Shown: piece by piece, positions 22,946 through 32,186 of the stretch
How positions within the stretch are numbered: the stretch's first letter is position 1
How the letters are laid out: each line of letters opens with the position of its first letter
From: an uncultured Clostridium sp.
GTDB taxonomy: Bacteria > Bacillota > Clostridia > Lachnospirales > Lachnospiraceae
NCBI GenBank assembly: GCA_945917985.1
Contig: CAMEIH010000031.1
Coordinates: 1-33,256, forward strand
Length of the DNA: 33,256 nucleotides
Direction of reading: 5' to 3'
The notes under the pieces: generated by a model
Database searches by the model: none
Seen by the model: only the letters and a program-made list of their open reading frames with translations
Told to the model about the DNA's origin: nothing
Translations under genes and position numbers: made by a program

Positions 22946-24034
22946 ATGGGGAAAAAGAGTATTCTGATGGTAGATGATGTGAAGCTGAATCATGAGGCGG
23001 CAAGGGACGTGCTGGAGGATACTTATGATCTATATGAGGCACTCTCGGCTAAGGAAGCTTTTGACATACTGGAGACAATCATTCCTGATCTGATTCTGCT
23101 TGATATCATTATGCCGGTGATGGACGGTTATGAAATGCTGAAGATTTTGAAACATAATGAGAAATTGAAGCACATACCGGTCATTTTCCTGACGGCAGAT
23201 AACAGGCCGGAAGCCGAGGTGGAAGGCTTTAACAGCGGTATTGTGGATTACATCACAAAGCCTTTTGTGCCAATCGTCATGAAAAAAAGAATTGAGACGC
23301 AGATCGAACTGGCAGAGTACCAGCGAAGTCTGGAGGCAAAGGTGGCAGAAAAGGTAGAAGAGATTGAACAGATGTATGATCTGATCTCAACCAGCTTTGC
23401 CGGTCTTGTAGAGTCACGGGACGGCGTGACGGGAGGACATTTGAAGAACACCTCCATTTATTTCTCTGCTTTTGTAAAGCATCTGATCACCATACCAAGG
23501 TATCAGGAACAGCTTTCTACTCAGATGGTGAAGAAGGCCTGCAGAAGTGCGCCGCTTCACGATGTGGGTAAGATTGCCATAAAGGATGCCGTTCTTCAAA
23601 AGGCAGATTCCCTGAATCATGAGGAATTTGAGCAGATGAAAATGCACTCCGTGATCGGCGGACAGCTTTTTGAATTTATCAAGGATAGGATACCGGACAG
23701 AGAGTTCGGTGAGATCGCAGAACAGATCGCAAGGTATCATCACGAAAAATGGAATGGACAAGGATATCCTGACGGACTGAAGGAAACAGAAATACCGTTG
23801 GTAGCCAGAATTATGAGCATTGTAGATGTCTATGATGCCCTGACTTCGGAAAGACCCTATAAAAAGCCTTTTTCTCATGAGAAATCCATGGCGATTATTG
23901 CGTCGAAAAGCGGAATCGATTTTGACCCTGATCTTGTGACAGAATTTCTCAATATTGAGTCAAAGATGAAAGAATGCCTGCGCACCAAAGAAGAAGTACT
24001 AATCAGACAACAGTTTTTTACAGTCAGCTTATAA
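22946..24034 (+). CDS. Response regulator with HD-GYP domain (c-di-GMP phosphodiesterase, RpfG type)
   Basis: An N-terminal receiver domain (about 1-120) with phosphoacceptor Asp53 in LLDIIMPVMDG and K in ITKPF is joined by a coiled coil (about 125-155) to an HD-GYP domain (about 160-355). Catalytic residues are intact: HD at 205-206 (APLHDVGKIA), the HHEKWNGQGYP stretch with GYP at 273-275, and D in VDVYDALTS. HD-GYP enzymes hydrolyse c-di-GMP to pGpG or GMP. The start at 22946 follows GGTAGGTG and gives the standard receiver N-terminus (KKSILMVDD); earlier in-frame codons add a low-complexity stretch. No cognate kinase is adjacent. Confidence 0.9.
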   Translation: MGKKSILMVDDVKLNHEAARDVLEDTYDLYEALSAKEAFDILETIIPDLILLDIIMPVMDGYEMLKILKHNEKLKHIPVIFLTADNRPEAEVEGFNSGIVDYITKPFVPIVMKKRIETQIELAEYQRSLEAKVAEKVEEIEQMYDLISTSFAGLVESRDGVTGGHLKNTSIYFSAFVKHLITIPRYQEQLSTQMVKKACRSAPLHDVGKIAIKDAVLQKADSLNHEEFEQMKMHSVIGGQLFEFIKDRIPDREFGEIAEQIARYHHEKWNGQGYPDGLKETEIPLVARIMSIVDVYDALTSERPYKKPFSHEKSMAIIASKSGIDFDPDLVTEFLNIESKMKECLRTKEEVLIRQQFFTVSL

Positions 24035-24058
24035 ACAAGGGGAGCCATGGTGTGAGAC

Positions 24059-24931
24059 TTAACGGAGAAGAAAATGACTTTCCTGCATGACTTTCGGCGA
24101 GATTCCGTATTCCTTTTTGAAAGCACGGAAAAAGGCTGAGTAATCTTTAAAACCATAGGCTTCATAAGTTTCAACGACAGAATGACCGCCAAGAAGGGCC
24201 TGCCTGCAGAGGGCAAGCCTTTTTTTTGTGATATATTGATGGACGGAAAAACCCAGATTGTCCTTGAAAACATGGGAAATGTGATATTTACTTACAAAAA
24301 ATTCTTTTGACAACCGGTCAAGAGAAAGATCCTCATCGATATGCCCTTCTATGAAATTGCAGATATTCTGATACAGTGTATTTGAAACTGCAGCAGTTTC
24401 CGGATGCTCCTTCTCATAAACCAGACGATTGACATAAAGAATCAGGTCGCCGGCGTAAAGACTAAGAAGCGGATCCCGCCCAAAGCGATTGCCTTGCATT
24501 TCCATAAGGAGTTGGATGATCTTTGACTGAATCGTATGAAAGCTGATCTTATCATTATGAAAAATATAATTTTTTTTGATCTGTACCATCTGCATCAGAT
24601 AACCGTAATCAACGGATTGCTGAAGAAGAGCGTTGCAGAATTCCTGACTGATCCAGAAGACAAAGCGCCTGTAGGGCAGTTCCATGCTGTGAATGACCGC
24701 CATATGGGAAATATGAGGTGGAATTACGATGACATCTCCGTAAGAAAGAGGAAACGTTTCCTGGCCGATCCGTATGCTGACATCGCCCTCCAAAAAAAAG
24801 TAAAATTCATAATAGTCATGGGTATGAAGGGACATCCTGGGTTTTGCAGAGTCGTCATAATAGTATAATTCGAAATCCTTTGAAAGCATGTACTGGCGTG
24901 TGCTGAACCGGGTCTTAAATTTTTTCTGCAT
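24059..24931 (-). CDS. AraC family transcriptional regulator
   Basis: An N-terminal cupin-like effector domain (about 30-130; LHTHDYYEFYFFLEGD, IPPHISHMA) and a C-terminal pair of helix-turn-helix motifs (about 190-285; LSKEFFVSKYHISHVFKDNLG and AYGFKDYSAFFRAFKKEYGISP) make a typical 290-residue AraC/XylS regulator. Divergent orientation to uxuA-uxuB, across a 196-nt gap, suggests it controls hexuronate use, possibly sensing a pathway intermediate. Its 3' end lies 24 nt from the convergent HD-GYP stop, with no terminator visible between them. GGAG precedes the ATG by about 11 nt. Confidence 0.88.
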   Translation of the reverse strand: MQKKFKTRFSTRQYMLSKDFELYYYDDSAKPRMSLHTHDYYEFYFFLEGDVSIRIGQETFPLSYGDVIVIPPHISHMAVIHSMELPYRRFVFWISQEFCNALLQQSVDYGYLMQMVQIKKNYIFHNDKISFHTIQSKIIQLLMEMQGNRFGRDPLLSLYAGDLILYVNRLVYEKEHPETAAVSNTLYQNICNFIEGHIDEDLSLDRLSKEFFVSKYHISHVFKDNLGFSVHQYITKKRLALCRQALLGGHSVVETYEAYGFKDYSAFFRAFKKEYGISPKVMQESHFLLR

Positions 24932-25012
24932 GATTTTTGATTCTCCGTTTTTTAGTTGTTTTGCCGACAGAAATTTTTATTTGTGAGAACAATTAAAGCA
25001 TACAGGAATACC

Positions 25013-25075
25013 GCAAATTTTGCAATGTTTTTGACAAATATGCCAATGGATTTGGAGCAATGCTGTTTCTATAAT
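25013..25075 (+). promoter_or_regulatory. uxuA promoter region with candidate activator sites
   Basis: A perfect -10 (TATAAT, 25070-25075) has a poor -35 (TGGATT, 25047-25052), as expected for an activator-dependent promoter. Upstream lie a palindrome GCAAA-T-TTTGC (25013-25023) and three related words, TGCAATG (25021), GCCAATG (25042) and AGCAATG (25056). These could be AraC-family half sites; this is inference. Confidence 0.45.
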
Positions 25076-25127
25076 AGTATCAGAGAATATGATAAAAAAA
25101 GTGTTAAGGGAAGGCAGGTATAAGCAT

Positions 25128-26216
25128 ATGGAAATGACGATGAGATGGTTTGGTTCCCAATTTGATACGGTCACTTTAAGGCAGATCCGTCAGGTCCCGG
25201 GGGTGACGGGCGTTATCACTACGCTGTATGATACAGTGCCCGGAGAGGTTTGGAGCCGGGAAAGAATCAGGGCATTGAAGGAAGAGGTAGAGGCTGCAGG
25301 TCTTCATATAGCGGGAATTGAAAGCGTTAACATTCATGATGCCATCAAGACCGGTGCCCCGGAGAGAGAGCAGTATATTGAAAATTACATAGAAACGCTT
25401 GAAAATCTCGGCAAAGAGGATATTCATCTTGTCTGCTACAATTTTATGCCGGTATTTGACTGGACCAGAACGGAGCTTGCGCGGGTCCGTTCAGACGGTT
25501 CCACTGTTCTCGCCTATACCCAGAAGGCGATTGATGCTTTGGATCCCGAGAAAATGTTTGCATCTATAAAGGAGGATGCTAACGGCAGCGTTATGCCGGG
25601 CTGGGAACCGGAGCGCATGGTTCATGTAAAAGAGCTTTTTGAGATGTATCGGGATATTGATGATGAGAAGCTGTTTGACAATCTGAGGTATTTTTTGGAA
25701 AGGATCATGCCGGTCTGCGACAAATATGATATCAACATGGCAATCCATCCGGACGATCCGGCCTGGAGTGTGTTTGGACTTCCCAGAATCATCATCAATA
25801 AGAAAAATATATTACGTATGATGAGCATGGTGGATAACCCTCACAATGGGGTTACCTTTTGTTCAGGATCTTACGGTACAAATCTGGAAAATGATCTTCC
25901 TGATATGATACGCTCCTTAAAAGGACGAATTCATTTTGCCCATGTCAGAAATCTGAAATTTAATTCTCCCACAGATTTTGAGGAGGCAGCTCATCTTTCT
26001 TCTGATGGAAGCTTTGACATGTATGAGATCATGAAGGCTCTTTATGAGACCGGATTTGACGGTCCTATTCGTCCGGATCACGGCAGGATGATCTGGGACG
26101 AAGTGGCAATGCCGGGATATGGCCTTTATGACAGAGCTCTGGGTGCTGCCTATTTAAACGGCTTATGGGAAGCCATTGAAAAGAGTCACAATGAGAAGGG
26201 AAGCCTGAAAAGATGA
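25128..26216 (+). CDS. uxuA: Mannonate dehydratase
   Basis: Dehydrates D-mannonate to 2-keto-3-deoxy-D-gluconate in glucuronate catabolism; Mn/Fe-dependent TIM barrel. At 362 residues it matches the Gram-positive UxuA. Family segments: MTMRWFGSQFDTVTLRQIRQVPGVTGVITTLYD at the N-terminus, NMAIHPDDPAWSVFGLPRI (about 220-238), FCSGSYGTN, and HVRN and RPDHGRM near the end, which supply metal-binding His/Cys/Asp. The start at 25128 is chosen over an in-frame ATG at 25089 because AGGCAGG sits about 9 nt before it and the conserved EMTMRWFG follows. It overlaps uxuB by 4 nt (ATGA), so the two are coupled. Confidence 0.96.
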   Translation: MEMTMRWFGSQFDTVTLRQIRQVPGVTGVITTLYDTVPGEVWSRERIRALKEEVEAAGLHIAGIESVNIHDAIKTGAPEREQYIENYIETLENLGKEDIHLVCYNFMPVFDWTRTELARVRSDGSTVLAYTQKAIDALDPEKMFASIKEDANGSVMPGWEPERMVHVKELFEMYRDIDDEKLFDNLRYFLERIMPVCDKYDINMAIHPDDPAWSVFGLPRIIINKKNILRMMSMVDNPHNGVTFCSGSYGTNLENDLPDMIRSLKGRIHFAHVRNLKFNSPTDFEEAAHLSSDGSFDMYEIMKALYETGFDGPIRPDHGRMIWDEVAMPGYGLYDRALGAAYLNGLWEAIEKSHNEKGSLKR

Positions 26217-27826
26217 AGCTGAAGGAAAAAGAATTAAAAAACAGGGAAGCATGGGAGAAAGCAGGGTATCGTCTGCCCCGGTATGACCGGGAACAAATGG
26301 TAAAGGAGACAAAGGAACAGCCTTTTTGGATCCATTTTGGGGCAGGAAACATTTTTCGCGCTTTTCAGGCAAATGTGGTACAAAATCTGCTGAATACAGG
26401 TGTCCTTGACAGAGGCCTGATCGTTGCGGAAGGATATGATGATGAGATCATAGAAAAGATATATCATCCTCATGACAATTATTCCATCCTTGCCACTTTA
26501 AAAGCGGACGGAATGATAGAAAAGACGGTAATAGGAAGTATAGCGGAAGCGCTGGTTCTTGATCCTGGAAAGGAGAAGGATAAGAAGCGCTTACAGGAAA
26601 TCTTCGAAAAGGATTCTCTTCAAATGGCTTCTTTTACCATTACGGAAAAAGGATATGTACTGACTGACGGCAAAGGAGAATTTCTTGCGTCTGTACAGAG
26701 CGATTTTGAAAAGGGTCCTGAAAGACCGGCAAGCTATATCGGCAGGGTGGCTTCTCTTTTATATGCCCGTTTCCTCGCAGGGGAAAAGCCGATTGCCATG
26801 GTGAGTATGGACAATTGCTCCCACAACGGAGATAAGCTTTATACGGCGATCAATACGTTTGCCGGCAAGTGGGAGGAAAAGGGTCTCGTAAAAAAGGGAT
26901 TTCAAAAATATGTTAATGATAAGAGCAGGGTATCTTTTCCCTTAACGATGATCGATAAGATCACACCACGTCCTGACGCATCTGTAGAGAAACTGCTTAA
27001 GCAGGACGGAATAGAAGATACAGCCCCTGTAATCACCGCAAAGAATACGTATGTTGCACCCTTTGTCAATGCGGAAGAGTGTGAGTATCTTGTGATTGAG
27101 GATGCTTTTCCAAACGGAAGGGAAGCACTGGAAAAGGGCGGATTGATGTTTACGGACCGCGAAACCGTGGATAAGGTGGAGAAGATGAAGGTATGCACCT
27201 GCTTAAATCCGTTACATACGGCGCTTGCGGTGTTTGGTTGTCTTCTTGGCTATGATTTGATCTCCGAGGAAATGAAGGACGATACGCTGCGAAAACTGGT
27301 GGAAGGAATCGGGTACAGGGAAGGGCTTCCGGTGGTCACGGATCCCGGTATTATCCATCCGAGGGAGTTCATTGATACGGTGGTAAAGGTGCGTATTCCC
27401 AATCCTTTTATGCCGGATACACCACAGAGAATAGCCACGGATACCTCCCAAAAGCTTGCGATCCGCTATGGAGAAACAATCAAGGCATATGCAGCCTCCG
27501 ATCATTTAAAGGTATCCGATCTTACTCTGATTCCCCTGGTGTTTGCAGGGTGGCTCCGCTATCTGATGGCAGTAGATGACCAGGGGAATTCATTTATCTT
27601 AAGCCCCGATCCGTTGTTGGGTGAGGTGTGCCCTGTTGTAAACAGTATCGATCCGGGAGAAAAAGACGAGGTAAAAGAGAGGTTGAAACCGATTCTGTCA
27701 AATAGTAAAATATTTGGTGTGGACCTCTGTCAGACAGGACTGGCAGAGAAGGTATGCGACTATTTCGTGGAGATGGCCACAGGAAAGGGCGCAGTCCGTG
27801 CCACTTTAGAGAGATATGTTTTATGA
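26213..27826 (+). CDS. uxuB: Fructuronate reductase / mannonate oxidoreductase (mannitol dehydrogenase family)
   Basis: Reduces fructuronate to mannonate with NADH, the step before UxuA. The polyol-specific long-chain dehydrogenase fold is visible: an N-terminal Rossmann segment [14 protein letters not shown] (about 44-57), [12 protein letters not shown] (about 205), and [11 protein letters not shown] in the C-terminal domain. The 537-residue length is slightly above the 480-500 of E. coli UxuB but usual for clostridial members. The start ATG overlaps the uxuA stop. The 3' end is 16 nt from nfo, with no terminator. Related mannitol or altronate dehydrogenases cannot be excluded on sequence alone, but the pairing with uxuA supports uxuB. 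Confidence 0.9.
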   Translation: MKLKEKELKNREAWEKAGYRLPRYDREQMVKETKEQPFWIHFGAGNIFRAFQANVVQNLLNTGVLDRGLIVAEGYDDEIIEKIYHPHDNYSILATLKADGMIEKTVIGSIAEALVLDPGKEKDKKRLQEIFEKDSLQMASFTITEKGYVLTDGKGEFLASVQSDFEKGPERPASYIGRVASLLYARFLAGEKPIAMVSMDNCSHNGDKLYTAINTFAGKWEEKGLVKKGFQKYVNDKSRVSFPLTMIDKITPRPDASVEKLLKQDGIEDTAPVITAKNTYVAPFVNAEECEYLVIEDAFPNGREALEKGGLMFTDRETVDKVEKMKVCTCLNPLHTALAVFGCLLGYDLISEEMKDDTLRKLVEGIGYREGLPVVTDPGIIHPREFIDTVVKVRIPNPFMPDTPQRIATDTSQKLAIRYGETIKAYAASDHLKVSDLTLIPLVFAGWLRYLMAVDDQGNSFILSPDPLLGEVCPVVNSIDPGEKDEVKERLKPILSNSKIFGVDLCQTGLAEKVCDYFVEMATGKGAVRATLERYVL

Positions 27827-27842
27827 AGGGAGAATAAAAATC

Positions 27843-28676
27843 ATGTTGAGAATCGGTTGCCATCTGTCTTCCGCCAAAGGCTTTCTGGCTATGGGAAAGG
27901 AAGCTGTTAACATAGGAGCAAATACCTTTCAGTTTTTCACCAGAAATCCGAGAGGCGGAAGCGCTAAGGCCCTGGATTTTGAGGATATCAGGAATTATCT
28001 TTCCTTTGCGGAAGAAAATGGTATCGGGAATATTCTCGCCCATGCTCCTTATACCTTAAATGCATGTGCCAAGGATGAGGGACTTAGGAAATTTGCATTT
28101 GAAACCATGCAGGATGATCTGCGGCGCCTTGAGCATCTTCCGGGGACCATGTACAATTTTCACCCGGGAAGCCATGTGAGTCAGGGAGCGGAAAAGGGGA
28201 TTGAACTGATTGCAGAGCATTTGAACCGTCTTTTTGAAGAGGAATTTTCCACCACGGTTCTTCTGGAAACCATGGCGGGCAAGGGCTCTGAGGTGGGAAG
28301 AAGCTTTGAGGAGCTTCGGGCCATTATGGATAAGGTGGATAAAAGAGAAAAGCTTGGAGTGTGTCTTGACACCTGCCATGTATTTGACGGCGGCTATGAT
28401 GTGGTAAATGATCTTGACGGCGTCCTTAAGGAATTTGACAGTGTCATTGGTCTTGATAAACTAAAGGCAATCCATCTGAATGACAGCTTAAATACTCTGG
28501 GCTGTCATAAGGATCGTCATGCAAAAATCGGAGAGGGTGGAATCGGTTTGAACGCCATGGAGAAGATCATCAATGACGAAAGACTGAGAACGCTGCCTTT
28601 TTATCTGGAAACGCCCAATGAACTTCCCGGATACCAGAAAGAAATTGCCCTTTTAAAAGGGCTTTACAGGGACTGA
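27843..28676 (+). CDS. nfo: Deoxyribonuclease IV (AP endonuclease IV)
   Basis: Cleaves DNA 5' to abasic sites in base-excision repair using three zinc ions in a TIM barrel. Conserved blocks: [10 protein letters not shown] (about 4-13), HAPYTLN (about 66-72), NFHPGSH (about 103-109), [13 protein letters not shown] (about 138-150), [15 protein letters not shown] (about 172-186), [26 protein letters not shown] (about 206-231) and LETPNE. These contain the expected His, Glu and Asp zinc ligands. At 277 residues it has the usual length. AAGGGAG precedes ATG 27843; the start 27 nt upstream lies inside uxuB and is not favoured. Its 3' end overlaps the convergent KdpE-like gene by 13 nt. Confidence 0.95.
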   Translation: MLRIGCHLSSAKGFLAMGKEAVNIGANTFQFFTRNPRGGSAKALDFEDIRNYLSFAEENGIGNILAHAPYTLNACAKDEGLRKFAFETMQDDLRRLEHLPGTMYNFHPGSHVSQGAEKGIELIAEHLNRLFEEEFSTTVLLETMAGKGSEVGRSFEELRAIMDKVDKREKLGVCLDTCHVFDGGYDVVNDLDGVLKEFDSVIGLDKLKAIHLNDSLNTLGCHKDRHAKIGEGGIGLNAMEKIINDERLRTLPFYLETPNELPGYQKEIALLKGLYRD

Positions 28677-29377
28677 TCACCTTCAGCCATGCGATAGCCG
28701 ATTCCGATTTCCGTAAAAACGTGTTCGGGAGCCGCAGGATTTTTTTCTATCTTGCGGCGGATGTTGGCCATATTTACACGCAGAATCTGATTGTTATTGT
28801 CCACATACGGACCCCATATTTTTTCCATGATATAGGAATAGGTCAGCACTTTTCCGCTGCTTTTGGCAAGAAGGCTGAGGAGTTTAAATTCAATCTGGGT
28901 AAGATGGATCATTTCTCCCTTTAAGGTTACCAGATGTTTTTCGTAGTCAATCACGAGATCACCGTGGTGATAGGCCAAAAGACCGGCATTATTTCCGGCA
29001 TTCAGCTGGCTGCTGTGGCGCAGAGAGGTACGGATCCTGGCAAGCAGTTCCACTGTGCCAAAAGGTTTGGTGATGTAGTCATCCGCACCGAAATCCAGAG
29101 CTTTTGCCTTTTCCTGCTCATGAGTTCTGGCAGAAATCACAATGATGGGAACGCAGCTCCATTCACGCAGCTTTTTGATCACATCGATACCATCCATATC
29201 GGGTAGACCTAAATCAAGCAAAACCACATCGGGACAGAGAGAAGCGCACAAATGCAGCCCTTCTGTTCCACAGGATGCGGTGGTTATCTTATAATTCTGA
29301 TTCTTCAGGGTAGTGGCAATAAAAGAACGGATATTTTCTTCATCCTCAATCAATAAAACAGAAGATTTTGGGATCAT
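28664..29377 (-). CDS. KdpE-like response regulator (OmpR family)
   Basis: A receiver domain (1-120) with acidic pocket LIEDEEN and phosphoacceptor Asp55 ([11 protein letters not shown]), Ser/Lys switch positions (VISA, ITKPF), then a winged-helix DNA-binding domain (about 135-235; [31 protein letters not shown] and [13 protein letters not shown]), closest by eye to KdpE. KdpE normally activates the kdpFABC potassium pump, which is not in the window. The start at 29377 is chosen because AAAGGAGG precedes it, within the 3' end of the kinase gene; the kinase stop is one base upstream, so translation is coupled. The target promoter is unknown. Confidence 0.88.
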   Translation of the reverse strand: MIPKSSVLLIEDEENIRSFIATTLKNQNYKITTASCGTEGLHLCASLCPDVVLLDLGLPDMDGIDVIKKLREWSCVPIIVISARTHEQEKAKALDFGADDYITKPFGTVELLARIRTSLRHSSQLNAGNNAGLLAYHHGDLVIDYEKHLVTLKGEMIHLTQIEFKLLSLLAKSSGKVLTYSYIMEKIWGPYVDNNNQILRVNMANIRRKIEKNPAAPEHVFTEIGIGYRMAEGDQSL

Positions 29378-29378
29378 T

Positions 29379-30485
29379 CTATTTTTCCTCCTTTGGAAGT
29401 GTAAAAGTAAATAAACAGCCATGTTCGTGGTTGTAAGCGTTTATCTTTCCGCCATGAGCGGTTATGATGGTCTTGCAGATCGACAGTCCTATCCCCATGC
29501 CTTTATGTACATCGCTGGCCGCCATTGGTGTGTAGGGGGAACCGTCAAAGATTGTATCGAGCTTTTCGGGGGGAATGCCCACACCATAGTCTTTTACCTT
29601 AAAGGTAACAAAACGGGGCTCCTCTGTAACGGTCAGTTCGATAGGAAGTGTACTTCCGGCATGTACCACGGCATTTTCAAGAAGATTGATAATAACCTGC
29701 TCGATCAGCATGGCATCCATGGGAATGAGCAGATAGTTATCGGGAACGGTCACTTTGACATCGGCATCCGGCAGGCGCTTACAAAGGCGTCTTATCGCTT
29801 CCGCACAGACTTCCTCTACAGACTCTAAAGAAGTGGCTATCTTCATGGAACGCTCATCGATCCTGGTGACTGAGAGAAGATTTTCCACCATGTTGAGAAG
29901 CCAGTTGGAATCATCGTTAATATGACTTACGATCTGAAGCTTTTCTTCCTCCGTAAGGGAAGTGCGGTTATCAAGGTAAGTGGAACTGTTGCCGATGATA
30001 CCGGTCAGGGGAGTGCGGAGATCATGGGAAACACTTCGAAGGAGATTTGCCCGCATTTTTTCTTTTTCAGCCTCCATAAGCAGCTTTTCACGCTCCAGAA
30101 GAATAGCTCCCTGGGATTTGATCTGGGAAGTCATGGTACTGATGGTGAGAGAGATAATCAGCATGAAAAGAAAGGTGACCGGATATCCGGTAAGCGTAAA
30201 ATTCAACTCAAAATAAGGGTATGTAAACAGATAATTGACACAGATAACTCCAATCAGCGAGGAGAGGATCCCATATAGATAGCCGGTAGTAAAACGGGCG
30301 ATCAAAACAAGGGCCGTGATATATACCAGAGCAATGTTGGAGGGATTTTCAGGCACATGATGAAAAAACCAGAAGGCTGCACCGGTGGCAACTCCCGACA
30401 AGGTCAGAGTAATCAATATATTTTTGGCAATCAGGCCTGATTTGGTGGAAAAAAATGTTTTCAGCTTTTCAAATAATGTTTTCAT
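29379..30485 (-). CDS. KdpD-like sensor histidine kinase without the N-terminal KdpD domain
   Basis: A short (368-residue) kinase. Four membrane helices (about 20-115, DUF4118 type as in KdpD) lead to a HisKA domain with His154 in SVSHDLRTPLTG, then an ATPase domain with N box (LLENAVVHAG), G1 (DYGVGIPPEKL) and G2 (GMGIGLSICK). Full-length KdpD (about 900 residues) has a long cytoplasmic KdpD/USP sensor region in front; it is absent here. Start ATG 30485 has only AAAGG 12 nt upstream; the promoter predicts the transcript to begin at this ATG. Cotranscribed with the downstream regulator. Confidence 0.88.
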   Translation of the reverse strand: MKTLFEKLKTFFSTKSGLIAKNILITLTLSGVATGAAFWFFHHVPENPSNIALVYITALVLIARFTTGYLYGILSSLIGVICVNYLFTYPYFELNFTLTGYPVTFLFMLIISLTISTMTSQIKSQGAILLEREKLLMEAEKEKMRANLLRSVSHDLRTPLTGIIGNSSTYLDNRTSLTEEEKLQIVSHINDDSNWLLNMVENLLSVTRIDERSMKIATSLESVEEVCAEAIRRLCKRLPDADVKVTVPDNYLLIPMDAMLIEQVIINLLENAVVHAGSTLPIELTVTEEPRFVTFKVKDYGVGIPPEKLDTIFDGSPYTPMAASDVHKGMGIGLSICKTIITAHGGKINAYNHEHGCLFTFTLPKEEK

Positions 30486-30491
30486 AATCCC

Positions 30492-30520
30492 ATTATACCT
30501 TTAAAAGGCAGATAGGGCAA
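30492..30520 (-). promoter_or_regulatory. Promoter of the KdpDE-like operon, predicting a leaderless mRNA
   Basis: On the minus strand, TTGCCC (30520-30515), a 17-nt spacer and a perfect TATAAT (30497-30492). Only six bases (GGGATT) separate the -10 box from the ATG at 30485, so +1 falls on the A of the start codon. Confidence 0.65.
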
Positions 30521-30590
30521 TTTTCGATTTGTTAAGAAAATGCAAAGATTTTGCCGGGAAAAATAAATAGTAATTATTGCCTTTCTATAC

Positions 30591-30596
30591 TATAAT
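30591..30596 (+). promoter_or_regulatory. Possible -10 box of the 30619 gene
   Basis: A perfect TATAAT is present 22 nt before the start codon, but no recognisable -35 at 16-18 nt. If used, the leader would be about 17 nt, containing the GGAGAGG ribosome site. Confidence 0.35.
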
Positions 30597-30618
30597 GAAT
30601 GTAGGAGAGGGGGATGTT

Positions 30619-31332
30619 ATGCAGATCAGAAATGATTATACTTCTTTTCAGAACAGAAATTATCAGGAAGGCCATACCCATCATATTACAGAGTGCCTGC
30701 AGGAGGATCAGGTAAAGCAAAAGGAAGGGGCGCTCGGTGCAGGAAAGGGAGATTCCGGGTTAAAAAACAGCACCGTTGCATTTTCTAAGGACGGTGATAC
30801 ATACAGTATGACTGCGGGACAAGTGACGGAGCAAAATAGGACGGGGAAGACAGGGAGAGGTGTTTTTAAGAATTTCTGGGATTCACTGGGGGAAGAAACA
30901 TCCGGAGAAAAACAAAATACGAGGAATCTGTGGAGAGAGAATCTGCTTTCCGGGATACATGGTGCGGCAACCTCCATCAGAGATACGTTTCAGTATCAGA
31001 TAGTGGAAAGAGTGCAGAGAGTTCCCGCAAAAATAAAGGCAGTGCTTCAAAGTGCAGGTGCAAGATTCCGCCGGGAAAAAGATGCGTTTACAGCACTGAC
31101 AGACGGTCAGACTCCCTCAGGTAAAAACAATTCGGGTAAGGAAAAGAGCAAAGACGGGCAGGTTACATCAACCGGGAAAGAGGATGATATTCCCACGAAG
31201 GTGCGAAGCCACAGTCATCTCATGGATTCCTACAGCAGAACAGGGGAATACTGCCAGCTGAATGATAATCTGACTTACGGGAAAAACAGGAGTGGAAGAA
31301 AAGAACAATGGACAAGAACAAGACAGAACTGA
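30619..31332 (+). CDS. Uncharacterised hydrophilic protein
   Basis: I do not recognise this 237-residue protein. It has no signal peptide or membrane helix; it is rich in Gly, Lys, Ser, Thr, Asn and Gln and looks largely disordered, especially residues 1-75 and 165-237. A better-ordered, probably helical stretch is near 80-160 (NFWDSL, NLWRENLLSGIHGAATSIRDTFQ, RVQRVPAKIKAVLQSAGARF). GGAGAGGGGG directly upstream supports the start at 30619; codon use is like the neighbours. The end overlaps the next gene by 25 nt, suggesting an operon with it. Function unknown. Confidence 0.7.
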   Translation: MQIRNDYTSFQNRNYQEGHTHHITECLQEDQVKQKEGALGAGKGDSGLKNSTVAFSKDGDTYSMTAGQVTEQNRTGKTGRGVFKNFWDSLGEETSGEKQNTRNLWRENLLSGIHGAATSIRDTFQYQIVERVQRVPAKIKAVLQSAGARFRREKDAFTALTDGQTPSGKNNSGKEKSKDGQVTSTGKEDDIPTKVRSHSHLMDSYSRTGEYCQLNDNLTYGKNRSGRKEQWTRTRQN

Positions 31333-32123
31333 TTATACTGGGAACAGGGAATGCCATGGCAGTGGAATGCTATAATACCTGCTTTGCAATCCGTAAGGAA
31401 GAGGAATATTTCCTTACGGATGCGGGTGGCGGAAATGGAATCTTCAGACAATTGAAGGCGGCAGAGATCCCCATTCCTGCTATTCATGAGATATTTATCA
31501 CCCATGCGCATACGGATCATATTCTGGGAATGGTATGGATGGTGAGAAAAATTGCTGCTATGATCATCAGTGGAAAATATCAGGGAACATGCACAATCTA
31601 TTGTCATAAAGAAGCCGGGGAAGCACTTCTGTCTATCTGTAGACTGACGCTTGCAGAAAAGTTCCTGAAATGGATTGGTGACAGGATTCTTATCTGTGAG
31701 GTGGAGGACGGAGAGGAAAAAGAAATCCTTTCCATGCCTGTCCGGTTTTTCGATATCGGTTCCACCAAGATGAAACAGTTTGGATTTCAGATGGAGATAG
31801 CAGGAAAGAAGCTGACCTGTCTGGGGGATGAGCCTTTTCATGAGGTGGAGAGAAGATATGCAGTAAACAGCGATTATCTGCTCTGTGAGGCTTTCTGCCT
31901 TTATGAGGACAGGGAAGTATTCAAACCCTATGAAAAGCACCACAGCACAGCGCTTGATGCGGGACGACTTGCCGATGAGCTGTCTGTGAAAAACTTAGTC
32001 CTTTATCATACGGAGGACTCTTCTTTAAGTACCCGGAAGCAGCGCTACGGAGAAGAGGCCGAAAAGAATTTCAGCGGGAAAGTATATGTGCCCGATGACC
32101 TGGAACGTATAATAATTGCTTGA
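31308..32123 (+). CDS. MBL-fold metallohydrolase, RNase Z-like
   Basis: A metallo-beta-lactamase-fold protein of 271 residues. The zinc motif THAHTDH gives His66, His68, Asp70 and His71; LGTGNA at the N-terminus, GDEPFHE (about 166) and LYHTEDSS (about 233) supply the later ligand positions. The order resembles RNase Z and its small relatives, which cut tRNA precursors or cyclic phosphodiesters. The His of the usual later 'GD' motif (third ligand region) reads LGDEPF, so the second zinc may be less canonical. The start overlaps the preceding gene by 25 nt; no strong ribosome site is visible, only GAAGAAAAG, so translation may depend on coupling. Confidence 0.82.
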   Translation: MDKNKTELIILGTGNAMAVECYNTCFAIRKEEEYFLTDAGGGNGIFRQLKAAEIPIPAIHEIFITHAHTDHILGMVWMVRKIAAMIISGKYQGTCTIYCHKEAGEALLSICRLTLAEKFLKWIGDRILICEVEDGEEKEILSMPVRFFDIGSTKMKQFGFQMEIAGKKLTCLGDEPFHEVERRYAVNSDYLLCEAFCLYEDREVFKPYEKHHSTALDAGRLADELSVKNLVLYHTEDSSLSTRKQRYGEEAEKNFSGKVYVPDDLERIIIA

Positions 32124-32148
32124 TAAAATCAGGGAAAAACGTTATACT
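32120..32148 (+). promoter_or_regulatory. Promoter of the GGDEF-like gene
   Basis: TTGATA (32120-32125), a 17-nt spacer and TATACT (32143-32148); the -35 begins inside the preceding stop codon region. The start would be near 32155, 32 nt before the ATG. Confidence 0.75.
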
Positions 32149-32186
32149 TATGAACAGGGAATCAAGGATACAGGAGAGGTTATCAT

